The notes under the pieces are model-generated. The model did no database searches, was not told the origin of the DNA, and worked only from the letters and a program-made list of their open reading frames with translations. Positions 14,556-21,300 of a stretch of 21,300 bases of DNA are shown here, piece by piece. The stretch is from RUG11247 sp045649485 (GTDB lineage Bacteria; Bacillota; Clostridia; Christensenellales; Aristaeellaceae): the NCBI GenBank assembly GCA_045649485.1, contig JAZRPZ010000030.1:1-21300 (forward strand), read 5' to 3'. A program made the position numbers and the translations under genes. Within the stretch, counting starts at the first letter, position 1. Each line of letters opens with the position of its first letter.

Positions 14556-14592
14556 AAAACACCGGACGCACATTGAGTGCATCCGGTGTTTT
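14556..14592 (-). terminator. Terminator of the C_GCAxxG_C_C / DUF3842 / YcaQ unit
   Basis: A 16-bp stem with a 5-base loop (arms 14556-14571 and 14577-14592). Its only irregular pair is a G-U on the minus-strand RNA but an A-C mismatch on the plus strand, so it is built for minus-strand transcripts. TTTT ends the right-hand arm. It begins within the stop codon of the YcaQ-like gene. Confidence 0.88.
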
Positions 14593-15779
14593 CATTCTGC
14601 GGCGCATCCGTTGAAAGCCGCAAGCCTTCCAACACAATCCTTGAGCGCATTTTCAAAGGCCGGCGTGGGTTTAAATCCATCTTCCGCCCAGAAATTTTTC
14701 AGCCGCAGTATTCCGTTTTCGGGAATTGCCTCAAGTCTGCCCGCAAATTTGTCACCATACACGACCGGCAGAACATAATAGCCGTACTTCCTGTCCTTTT
14801 CGGGAGTATATATCTCCCATGAATACTGAAAACCGAAAATTGCCTTTATAAGCTTTCTGTCCCACATAAGCGGGTCAAGAGGCGCTATTACCTCGCAGCG
14901 CGGAGCAAAACGCTTCTCGGAAAGCACTTCTTCCATCAGCGGCATATCGTCTTTTCTGTACCACAGTTCACCGCGGATACCTTCCACGCTTGCGGGAAGT
15001 ATCTCCCCCGTGCCGATAAGCTTTTCAAAGGCGGCATTCCTCTGCTGAGTATCCAGTCCCCATATGTGCAGCCACGCGTCCGAAGGGCGATTCCACATAA
15101 GCCCTACCGCGCCGATTCGCCTTTTCACGCGCCATGCGAAATTATCGCCGTCATCCGGCAGCGGGTCGGTACAGTCCAGTATATCCGCAGGTATATGCTT
15201 TTCCGCAAGGTCGTAAAACTTCCGCGCACCCTGTTTATGATGTATTATCAGCACGCCTGTCGAATACAGCTGTTCAAGGGCAGCTCTTCCGGCGGGATGG
15301 TCTCCGTGCCAGTTGCCGCTCCAGTGAATCGCCGAATGCCACTGTATGCGGCCTTCTACCGGCAGCGTAGCCGAGCTGACGGGCCCGTTTTCACGGATAT
15401 ATGCAATGGTCTGCCGTTCTGCATCCGCAAGATGCTCAAACTGCGCTCCACATTCCCTCGCCGCACGGCGGTAGCGTTCGAAATAGGGCCAGTCCTCCAC
15501 AGGAATAATGGCCTGATTCTTATCCGGATAATCCACCAGTGCGCGGTCTTCATACAGCAGCTCATGCAGCATCTGCTTGGTGAAGCCCTTCACCCTGCTC
15601 TGCAGCGTGAGTTCCGCATTCTTTCCGCACACGTCTACCGGGTCAAACTGAATGCAGCCGGCGCCGCGCACGAAATCCAGCGCTCCCTTTTTACCGCGGA
15701 AACGGTAACCGCCAAGCAGACCATGCCTGCGCAGCAGAAACCTGCGCGCCTGACGTACAGAAAGCTTCACAGCGTTCAT
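14592..15779 (-). CDS. YcaQ/AlkX-family winged-helix DNA glycosylase-like protein
   Basis: A 395-residue HTH_42 (winged-helix) protein. Relatives such as E. coli YcaQ (AlkX) and Streptomyces AlkZ remove bulky alkylated bases and unhook DNA interstrand cross-links. The family active-site motif appears as IQFDPVDV, giving Gln44-Phe-Asp46, the QxD form of the AlkX branch and not the QxQ form of AlkZ. The N-terminus ARRFLLRRHGLLG and the C-terminal part with APLDPLMWDRKLIKAIFGFQYSWEIYTP and YGYYVLPVVYGDKFAGRLE are typical. It starts 1 base after the DUF3842 stop, so translation is probably coupled. Activity and substrate are inferred from the family. Confidence 0.88.
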   Translation of the reverse strand: MNAVKLSVRQARRFLLRRHGLLGGYRFRGKKGALDFVRGAGCIQFDPVDVCGKNAELTLQSRVKGFTKQMLHELLYEDRALVDYPDKNQAIIPVEDWPYFERYRRAARECGAQFEHLADAERQTIAYIRENGPVSSATLPVEGRIQWHSAIHWSGNWHGDHPAGRAALEQLYSTGVLIIHHKQGARKFYDLAEKHIPADILDCTDPLPDDGDNFAWRVKRRIGAVGLMWNRPSDAWLHIWGLDTQQRNAAFEKLIGTGEILPASVEGIRGELWYRKDDMPLMEEVLSEKRFAPRCEVIAPLDPLMWDRKLIKAIFGFQYSWEIYTPEKDRKYGYYVLPVVYGDKFAGRLEAIPENGILRLKNFWAEDGFKPTPAFENALKDCVGRLAAFNGCAAE

Positions 15780-15780
15780 A

Positions 15781-16194
15781 TCAGCAGCTTTCCTGCGCAG
15801 CTATCTTCGCCATCGCATCGTCCACAAGCTCCTGCATACCCAATCCGTCGCGCATGCCTGCCACAACGGTCTCACATTTGCTCATTGGCAAAAGCACTCT
15901 GCAGGCGCGGCTCTGTGCCACGGCACAGGCCATTGCAGGGGTTATCTCACCATAAAGAGAATCCGCAATGACTATGCCTATAGGACCCACTATGAAATCC
16001 GCATCCCTGCAGGCAACAATAACGGCATTTTCACCGGTTGCGGCACGCCTTGCGCCTGCCTTTATCATCGCGGCAGTAGCTATCGTGTTGGTTCCCACGG
16101 CAGTGAGCTTTGCCTCGGGGAATTTCGCCAGCGCGGCTTCCACGAGAGTCTTCCCCAGCCTGCCGCCCTGACCGTCAATTATTACAATATTCAT
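15781..16194 (-). CDS. DUF3842 family protein
   Basis: A 137-residue protein of a Clostridia-rich family of unknown function. The start MNIVIIDGQGGRLGKTLVEA looks like a Rossmann-type beta-loop-helix that could bind a nucleotide. Family blocks AVGTNTIATAAMIKAGA, TGENAVIV, DFIVGPIGIVIADSLYGEITP and RVLLPMSKCE are all present, and the length is normal. It lies 3 bases after the C_GCAxxG_C_C gene and 1 base before the YcaQ-like gene. GAGGAG at the end of the upstream gene serves as ribosome site. No function is proposed. Confidence 0.88.
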   Translation of the reverse strand: MNIVIIDGQGGRLGKTLVEAALAKFPEAKLTAVGTNTIATAAMIKAGARRAATGENAVIVACRDADFIVGPIGIVIADSLYGEITPAMACAVAQSRACRVLLPMSKCETVVAGMRDGLGMQELVDDAMAKIAAQESC

Positions 16195-16197
16195 AGC

Positions 16198-16656
16198 TTA
16201 CTCCTCGTCCTCAAGACCAAGTATCATGGTATCCACAAGCCTTGCGGCGCAGCGCACGCACTTCTCGCAGGGACGCACCTTATAGAATTCCTCGGTGCGG
16301 GGAGTGGGCGAAGGCTCCTGAGCGCCCAGCACCTTGATGATATCGCGGCAGATGTAGCTGCTCAGTTCCTGCTCAAAGCCCTTCATTATCGCCTGCACCT
16401 TGGCATAATGATTCTTCTTTATCTCGATATCGCTTACGTCATCGTAGCCCTTGAATGCTCCAAGCGCCATGAGTGCACCGCTTACCGCGCCGCACACCTC
16501 GCGCATACGGCCCATACCGCCGCCAAAGGAAGAACTGAGCCTTGCCGCAGCATCGATATCCATGCCCATCTCATTGCGGAAAGCACAGAAAACGGCCTGT
16601 GCGCAGTTATATCCGCTTCTGAAAAGCCTCGCAGCCTCTTTCTCGTGTACAGTCAT
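16198..16656 (-). CDS. C_GCAxxG_C_C family (putative redox) protein
   Basis: A 152-residue protein of the C_GCAxxG_C_C family, small proteins with conserved cysteines often presumed to bind metal or do redox chemistry. Seen here are YNCAQAVFCAF (Cys18, Cys24), the namesake-like glycine-rich stretch GGGMGRMREVCGAVSGALMALG (Cys55), Cys103, and a C-terminal cluster RPCEKCVRC (Cys130, 133, 136). It is first of a three-gene unit, with GGAGG before the ATG. No promoter is obvious between it and gyrA, so readthrough from gyrA is possible. Confidence 0.87.
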   Translation of the reverse strand: MTVHEKEAARLFRSGYNCAQAVFCAFRNEMGMDIDAAARLSSSFGGGMGRMREVCGAVSGALMALGAFKGYDDVSDIEIKKNHYAKVQAIMKGFEQELSSYICRDIIKVLGAQEPSPTPRTEEFYKVRPCEKCVRCAARLVDTMILGLEDEE

Positions 16657-16676
16657 ATTGTCCTCCGTAGCACACA

Positions 16677-16705
16677 GCGCTCCGCAGGGTCATCCCACGG
16701 AGCGC
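16677..16705 (-). terminator. Hairpin after gyrA, doubtful terminator
   Basis: A GC-rich hairpin GCGCTCCG/CGGAGCGC with further GGG/CCC pairing inside and a 4-base loop, 13 bases after the gyrA stop. It lacks a T-run on the minus strand (TGTGTGCT follows), so it may attenuate or stabilise mRNA instead of ending all transcription. It leaves room only for a ribosome site before the next gene. Confidence 0.35.
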
Positions 16706-16718
16706 CGTTTCGGTTATA

Positions 16719-19220
16719 TTATTCTTCGGAAGCGGTCTCGGTTGCTTCCTCCGCGGTATCAACGTTCTCCTCAGGCTCTTCGGGCTCTGCGGCAGCACGT
16801 TCGATGGATACGATGCGGCTCTCCTCGGCAACGCGCATCATGCGCACGCCCTGAGTGGCGCGTCCGTGTACGGGCACGGAGCTTGCGGGAGTACGGATAA
16901 TGGTACCGTCATCGGTAATGATGAGGATATCATCGTCCTCGCGCACCATCAGCTGACCTGCCAGACGGCCGGTCTTGTCGGTAAGGTTCATCGCCTTGAT
17001 GCCCTTGCCGGCACGGGTCTGTATGCGGTATTCCTCAACGTCGGTACGCTTGCCGTAGCCGCCCTCGGTGATGGCAAGCACGGTGGTATCCGGCTCGACC
17101 ATAGCCATAGCGACGACCTCGTCATTGCCGGTAAGCTCGATTGCGCGTACACCTACGGCATTACGGCCCATGGGACGCATATCGGTCTCGGCAAAGCGGA
17201 TGGACATACCGTTGCGGGTGCCTATCATTACCTCGCCGTCGCCTGCGGTCAGTGCAACGCCGATAAGTTCGTCATCATCGCGCAGTACAATGGCGATAAG
17301 GCCGGACTTGCGGATGTTGGAGAATTCGGAAAGCTCGGTGCGCTTGATGGTACCGCTGCGAGTCGCCATTACGAGGTAGTGGCCTTCGACCTTCTCCTCG
17401 GGCACGGTGAGCATTGCGGTTACCTTCTCGCCGCCGTCAAGCTGCAGCAGGTTGACGATAGCGGTACCCTTTGCGGTACGTCCCGCCTCGGGTATCTCAT
17501 AGCACCACATCTGATATACGCGGCCCTTATTGGTGAAGAACATGATCAGGTCGTGAGTATTGGTCACGAACATCTGCTCAACATAGTCTTCCTCACGGGT
17601 AGTTGCTGCGGAAACGCCCTTGCCGCCGCGCTTCTGTGCACGGTAAGCGGACTTGGAAACGCGCTTCACATAGCCGAAGTGGGTCATGGTAACGACCATG
17701 TCCTCTTCCTGGACCAGATCCAGCATATCGATCTCGCCCTCAAGTGCGGCGATCTCGGTGCGGCGCTCGTCAGCATACTTGCGCTTTACTTCGGTTATCT
17801 CGTCCTTTACGATGCCCAGCACCAGCTTCTCGTCAGCCAGCACGGCCTGATAGTATGCGATCTGCTTTTCGAGTTCGACATACTCGGCTTCCAGCCTGTC
17901 GCGTTCCAGACCGGGGAGGCGCTGAAGCCTCATATCCAGAATGGCCTGTGCCTGTTTTTCGGTAAGACCGAAGCGCCCCATCAGGTTTACGCGGGCGGTG
18001 GCGCCGTCTGCGGAAGCCTTGATGATGGCGATGACTTCGTCGATATTATCCAGCGCGATCAGCAGACCTTCCAGAATGTGGCTGCGTGCCAGCGCCTTAT
18101 CCAGATCATACTGGGTGCGGCGGGTGATAACTTCCTTCTGGTGGTCGATATAGTGCTTCAGGCACTGCTTGAGGGAAAGTACCTTGGGAGTGCCGTCCAC
18201 CAGCGCCAGCATGATAACGCCGAAGGTATCCTGCAGCTGAGTATGGCGATACAGGAAATTCAGCACTACATTGGCATTCACATCGCGCTTCAGCTCGATG
18301 ACGATGCGCATACCGCTGCGGTCGGACTCATCACGGATATCGGAAATGCCTTCGATGCGCTTTTCGTGCACCAGCTCGGCGATCTTTTCGATAAGCTTGG
18401 CCTTATTTACCTGATAGGGTATCTCGGTAACGACGATGCGCTGACGGCCGGAAGCCATCTCCTCGATCTCGCTCTTTGCGCGGGTGATTATCTTGCCGCG
18501 GCCCTCGTGGTACGCATCATAGATGCCCCTCTGGCCGAGGATCATGCCGCCGGTGGGGAAATCGGGGCCCTTGATGTGCTGCATAAGATCATCCACGGTG
18601 CAATCGGGATTATCGATCATATGCACAACGCCGTCGATCACCTCGCCCAGATTGTGGGGAGGAATGTTGGTAGCCATACCAACGGCGATCCCTGCAGAGC
18701 CGTTTACCAGCAGATTGGGAATACGGCTGGGCAGCACCGCGGGCTGCATCAGCGTTTCATCGAAGTTGGGATAGAAATCAACGGTCTCCTTGTCGAGATC
18801 GCGGACCATTTCCATGGAAAGCTTGGAAAGCCTTGCTTCGGTATAACGCATTGCTGCGGCGCCGTCGCCGTCAACGGAACCGAAGTTGCCCTGACCTTCA
18901 ACCATCATGTAACGGGTATTGAAGGGCTGAGCAAGGCGTACCATTGCGTCGTATACAGCGGAGTCGCCGTGGGGATGATATTTACCCAGAACGTCGCCGA
19001 CGATACGCGCGGACTTACGGTGGGGCTTATCGGGGGTAACACCCAGTTCCACCATAGAGTAAAGTATTCTTCTGTGCACGGGCTTCAGACCGTCGCGCAC
19101 ATCGGGCAGCGCGCGGCTGGTGATAACCGACATGGCATAGGAAATAAACGATGTTTTGAGCTCTTCTTCTATGTCACGGGGCTTCAGCGTGCCTGCGTTG
19201 TTGTTTTCGTAATCAGCCAA
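16719..19220 (-). CDS. gyrA: DNA gyrase subunit A
   Basis: An 833-residue DNA cleavage and rejoining subunit of the A2B2 gyrase, which introduces negative supercoils. Catalytic Tyr126 lies in AAAMRYTEARL. The quinolone-resistance region has Ser87 and Asp91 (E. coli Ser83 and Asp87), i.e. the sensitive-type residues. The C-terminal beta-pinwheel carries a GyrA box QKRGGKG, close to the consensus QRRGGKG, which supports gyrase over topoisomerase IV. The last 25 residues are strongly acidic. The start is TTG at 19220 with GGGAG 7 bases upstream, since no ATG is placed correctly. It follows gyrB by 244 bases. Confidence 0.97.
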   Translation of the reverse strand: MADYENNNAGTLKPRDIEEELKTSFISYAMSVITSRALPDVRDGLKPVHRRILYSMVELGVTPDKPHRKSARIVGDVLGKYHPHGDSAVYDAMVRLAQPFNTRYMMVEGQGNFGSVDGDGAAAMRYTEARLSKLSMEMVRDLDKETVDFYPNFDETLMQPAVLPSRIPNLLVNGSAGIAVGMATNIPPHNLGEVIDGVVHMIDNPDCTVDDLMQHIKGPDFPTGGMILGQRGIYDAYHEGRGKIITRAKSEIEEMASGRQRIVVTEIPYQVNKAKLIEKIAELVHEKRIEGISDIRDESDRSGMRIVIELKRDVNANVVLNFLYRHTQLQDTFGVIMLALVDGTPKVLSLKQCLKHYIDHQKEVITRRTQYDLDKALARSHILEGLLIALDNIDEVIAIIKASADGATARVNLMGRFGLTEKQAQAILDMRLQRLPGLERDRLEAEYVELEKQIAYYQAVLADEKLVLGIVKDEITEVKRKYADERRTEIAALEGEIDMLDLVQEEDMVVTMTHFGYVKRVSKSAYRAQKRGGKGVSAATTREEDYVEQMFVTNTHDLIMFFTNKGRVYQMWCYEIPEAGRTAKGTAIVNLLQLDGGEKVTAMLTVPEEKVEGHYLVMATRSGTIKRTELSEFSNIRKSGLIAIVLRDDDELIGVALTAGDGEVMIGTRNGMSIRFAETDMRPMGRNAVGVRAIELTGNDEVVAMAMVEPDTTVLAITEGGYGKRTDVEEYRIQTRAGKGIKAMNLTDKTGRLAGQLMVREDDDILIITDDGTIIRTPASSVPVHGRATQGVRMMRVAEESRIVSIERAAAEPEEPEENVDTAEEATETASEE

Positions 19221-19464
19221 GGGGCTTCTCCCTTCTGCGCCGGAGTTATTCGCAGCGCCGGAACTATGTCATCCGCCTTTTCAGCGGTTTTTTCAATCAT
19301 TTCCCGCGGCGTGTACGCCGGAAATGCTGCTGATTTTTTCGCAGGCCAGCTTGCCGGCCGGAGAAAAATTCGCTTCCTTGCAGATTTTGCGCCCGGAATC
19401 GCTTACGATTCCAGCAAAATCCGATTGGTGGTGGCAACGGAGGGGGAGGTACTCCCCCTTTGCC
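19221..19464 (-). other. Structured gyrB-gyrA spacer without a gene
   Basis: No reading frame with coding character and no consensus promoter is seen. On the minus strand, in order: an 8-bp hairpin AGGGGGAG/CTCCCCCT (19441-19459); a long imperfect hairpin (19383-19421) with 8 bp GATTTTGC/GCAAAATC and 7 bp GGAATCG/CGATTCC around loop TAAG; a GGCCGGC/GCTGGCC hairpin; and a TTTCC-GGCGT/ACGCC-GGAAA hairpin (19300-19324). None has the T-run of a clear intrinsic terminator. Confidence 0.6.
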
Positions 19465-20901
19465 TTAAATATCCAGATCGGATACCAGCTTCGCGTTCTG
19501 TTCGATGAACTCGCGGCGGGGTTCTACCTGATCGCCCATCAGCAGGGTGAACAGTTCGTCTGCCGCAATAGCGTCCTTCAGGCTCACGCGGTACATGATA
19601 CGGGTCTCGGGATTCATGGTGGTATCCCACAGCTGGGTGGGGCTCATTTCACCAAGACCTTTATAGCGCTGGATCTCGGGCTTTGCGTCGCGTCCCAGTT
19701 CGTCCAGATATGCCTGCAGCTGCTCGTCGTCATACACGTACTTGGAAGTCTTGCCGCGGGTGACCTTGTAGAGCGGGGGCTGGGCGATGTAAACATAGCC
19801 TTCCTCGATGAGCTTGGGCATGTGACGATAGAAGAATGTAAGCAGCAGTATGCGGATGTGGCTGCCGTCAACGTCGGCGTCCGTCATGCATACGATGCGG
19901 TGATACCTGAGCTTCGCGGGGTCAAACTCGCTGCCGAAGCCGCCGCCGAACGCGGTGATCATGGCCTTGATCTCGGCATTTGCCAGGATCTTGTCCATGC
20001 GGGTCTTTTCGACGTTCAGGATCTTGCCGCGCAGGGGGAGTATGGCCTGGAAGTGCCTGTCGCGGCCTTCCTTGGCGGAGCCGCCTGCGGAGTCACCCTC
20101 AACGATGAAGATCTCGCACTTGCTGGGGTCGCGCTCGGAGCAGTCTGCCAGCTTGCCGGGCAGTGCTGCGGATTCCAGCGCGGACTTGCGGCGGGTCAGA
20201 TCACGGGCCTTGCGGGCTGCCTCACGGGCGCGGGCTGCGGAAAGGCACTTGTCCATTACGGCGCGGGCTGCTGCGGGATGCTCCTCAAAATAAGCGGCCA
20301 GCTTCTCGGCAACCAGAGCATCGACCATGGGCCTGATCTCGGAATTACCCAGCTTGGACTTGGTCTGACCTTCGAACTGAGGCTCAACCATCTTTACGGA
20401 AACGATGGCGGTAAGACCTTCGCGTACGTCGTCGCCGCTGAGGTTCGCATCGCTGTCCTTAAGTATCTTTGCCTTGCGTCCGTAATCGTTTATGACGCGG
20501 GTCAGCGCGGAACGGAAGCCTGCCAGATGGGTACCGCCCTCGGGAGTAAGTATATTGTTTGCAAATGAGAATACGTTCTCGTTGAAGCCGTCGTTCCACT
20601 GCAGTGCGATCTCCGCAGTAGCGGTATCCTTCATGCCGGAAATATAAATAGGCTTCTCGAAAAGGGGAGTTTTATTTTTATTCAGATATTCAACGAAGGA
20701 GATGATACCGCCCTCGTAGTGATAGGTCTTTTCCTTGGCAGGCTCGACGCGCTCGTCCTTGATGGTGATGCGGATGCCGCGGTTGAGGAACGCCATCTCG
20801 CGGAAACGGGTGCGCAGAGTGTCAAAATCGAATTCACCGGTCTCAAACATGCCGGGTTCGGGCACTTCACCGGTCTTCACATCAGGCCAGAACTGTATGG
20901 A
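19465..20901 (-). CDS. gyrB: DNA gyrase subunit B, 5' end missing (chimeric contig end)
   Basis: The C-terminal 478 or so residues of the ATPase subunit of gyrase (usually about 640). Present are the transducer domain, the TOPRIM motif EGDSAGGSA, the metal-binding DADVDGSHI, PPLYKV, QRYKGLGEM and the canonical C-terminus MGDQVEPRREFIEQNA to LVSDLDI. The N-terminal GHKL ATP-binding domain is absent. GTG at 20880 is not the start: the frame continues as IQFWPDV, a conserved gyrase segment, up to about 20901, where homology ceases and an in-frame TGA appears at 20907-20905 in foreign sequence. The truncation is best explained by misassembly, not by a pseudogene. Confidence 0.95.
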   Translation of the reverse strand, partial: SIQFWPDVKTGEVPEPGMFETGEFDFDTLRTRFREMAFLNRGIRITIKDERVEPAKEKTYHYEGGIISFVEYLNKNKTPLFEKPIYISGMKDTATAEIALQWNDGFNENVFSFANNILTPEGGTHLAGFRSALTRVINDYGRKAKILKDSDANLSGDDVREGLTAIVSVKMVEPQFEGQTKSKLGNSEIRPMVDALVAEKLAAYFEEHPAAARAVMDKCLSAARAREAARKARDLTRRKSALESAALPGKLADCSERDPSKCEIFIVEGDSAGGSAKEGRDRHFQAILPLRGKILNVEKTRMDKILANAEIKAMITAFGGGFGSEFDPAKLRYHRIVCMTDADVDGSHIRILLLTFFYRHMPKLIEEGYVYIAQPPLYKVTRGKTSKYVYDDEQLQAYLDELGRDAKPEIQRYKGLGEMSPTQLWDTTMNPETRIMYRVSLKDAIAADELFTLLMGDQVEPRREFIEQNAKLVSDLDI

Positions 20902-21137
20902 CCATCATGCATAAAGAAACCTTTTGTTGAACCATCTGATTGAAGTTTAGCAGTAACTTTACCTTTTAATTGAACATTGTAAATAACGTTTGAATTAGAA
21001 ACTAAAGCTTTGTCTACACCTTGTTGAACATAAATAAAATCCCAAGCACGAGCCTTAACTGCTTTAATTGTACCAGAGTCAATACCATCAGCTAATGTTA
21101 ATACTGAGAAATTAAATTGCTTTGAAATAGGTTCAGT
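20902..21137 (-). CDS. Foreign AT-rich ORF fragment, unrecognised
   Basis: Reading from 21137 downward, one frame stays open to the junction with gyrB (79 or so codons), beginning TEPISKQFNF and containing KARAWDFIYVQQGV and TKGFFMHDG. Composition is about 25-32 percent GC in the lines checked, with A/T-ending codons, unlike the rest of the window. Both ends are artificial: an adapter at one side and the chimeric joint at the other. I do not recognise the family. It could come from a low-GC bacterium, plasmid or phage in the same library. Confidence 0.45.
21045..21120. repeat. 76-base direct repeat, copy 1 (artefact)
   Basis: Identical, base for base, to 21225-21300 at an offset of exactly 180. 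The repeat restarts immediately after the adapter and runs to the window edge. This is the pattern of one short insert read through the adapter into its next copy, not a biological repeat. Confidence 0.95.
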
Positions 21138-21139
21138 AG

Positions 21140-21224
21140 AAGTCGGAGGGCCAAGCGGTCTTAGGAAGACAAGCTTTATAGACCACTCCTTGGCTCACAG
21201 AACGACATGGCTACGATCCGACTT
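21140..21224. other. MGI/BGI (DNBSEQ) sequencing adapter with barcode
   Basis: The block starts AAGTCGGAGG, continues with CCAAGCGGTCTTAGGAAGAC and, after about 10 unrelated bases (GCTTTATAGA, the barcode position), ends with CTCCTTGGCTCACAG, GAACGACATGGCTACGATCC and GACTT. From memory these are the two halves of the DNBSEQ adapter. Relative to the remembered sequence there is one extra G near 21150 and a probable CAACTCC to CCACTCC change. Synthetic sequence, not genomic. Confidence 0.93.
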
Positions 21225-21300
21225 AGCACGAGCCTTAACTGCTTTAATTGTACCAGAGTCAATACCATCAGCTAATGTTAATACTGAGAAATTAAATTGC
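21225..21300. repeat. 76-base direct repeat, copy 2 (artefact)
   Basis: Second copy of 21045-21120, beginning directly after the adapter and truncated by the window edge. The implied circle is a 95-base insert plus an 85-base adapter, giving the 180-base period. Confidence 0.95.

Noticed and set aside
19273..19293. Plus-strand hairpin CCGC/GCGG followed by six T residues in the gyrB-gyrA spacer, as a terminator.
   Set aside because: The stem is only 4 bp and no plus-strand gene precedes it.
16866..19508. An 880-codon open frame on the plus strand opposite gyrA.
   Set aside because: It is antisense to the clearly recognisable gyrA and the gyrB-gyrA spacer, has no family features or ribosome site, and its residue mix (His, Gly, Ile, Leu rich) is what the reverse complement of a biased coding strand produces.
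20877..20907. gyrB as a pseudogene, because of the in-frame TGA at 20907-20905 and the apparent start at 20880.
   Set aside because: Conserved gyrase residues continue upstream of 20880 and cease where base composition changes, so the stop belongs to foreign sequence at a misjoin.
21045..21300. Direct repeat with a unique spacer at the contig end, superficially like a CRISPR unit, duplication or mobile-element boundary.
   Set aside because: The spacer is synthetic adapter and the repeat period equals insert plus adapter; only two copies exist, the second cut by the window edge.

Overview
The window looks like a chromosomal contig end from a moderate-GC Firmicute, most likely a Clostridia-type gut bacterium. 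Pointers are the AGGAGG-type ribosome sites, the consensus sigma-A promoters, a HelD-type helicase, a DUF3842 protein, a C_GCAxxG_C_C protein and a potABCD operon led by an XRE-cupin regulator. The genus cannot be fixed from the sequence alone. Nearly everything between 1 and about 20,900 is ordinary, densely packed chromosome with short intergenic gaps.

Layout. 1-428: five tRNA genes on the minus strand (read Pro-Glu-Met/Ile2-Asp-Thr) from one consensus promoter. 600-1699: a plus-strand pair, a dCMP deaminase-family enzyme and a YdjM-type membrane protein, closed by a bidirectional terminator shared with the convergent pot operon. 1739-6053: minus-strand operon of an XRE-cupin regulator followed by potA, potB, potC and potD, a polyamine importer under probable local control. 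6251-8065: a large lipoprotein L,D-transpeptidase with four peptidoglycan-binding repeats and a repetitive Pro/Thr/Glu linker. 8160-9183: an RluA-family pseudouridine synthase overlapping a small YvlD-like membrane protein gene. 9318-13507: helD and uvrC, divergent from back-to-back promoters. 13535-14443: an SPFH/band-7 membrane protein. 14592-16656: a tight three-gene unit (C_GCAxxG_C_C protein, DUF3842 protein, YcaQ/AlkX-type DNA glycosylase). 16719 to about 20,901: gyrA and the 3' three quarters of gyrB, separated by an unusually structured 244-base spacer.

The last 400 bases are not natural chromosome. gyrB stops matching a gyrase at about 20,900 and gives way to very AT-rich sequence with a fragment of an unrelated reading frame. 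This is followed by an 85-base match to the MGI/BGI (DNBSEQ) sequencing adapter with a probable barcode, and then by an exact copy of the preceding insert. This is a chimeric, adapter-contaminated contig end and should be trimmed. gyrB is therefore truncated by assembly, not by mutation.

Functional themes are polyamine uptake, cell-wall cross-linking, and a concentration of DNA topology and repair functions (gyrase, UvrC, the YcaQ-like glycosylase) beside the RNA polymerase recycling factor HelD. I see no CRISPR array, insertion sequence, prophage or toxin-antitoxin module, and no convincing new multigene system. The least-characterised native locus is the C_GCAxxG_C_C / DUF3842 / AlkX-like unit.
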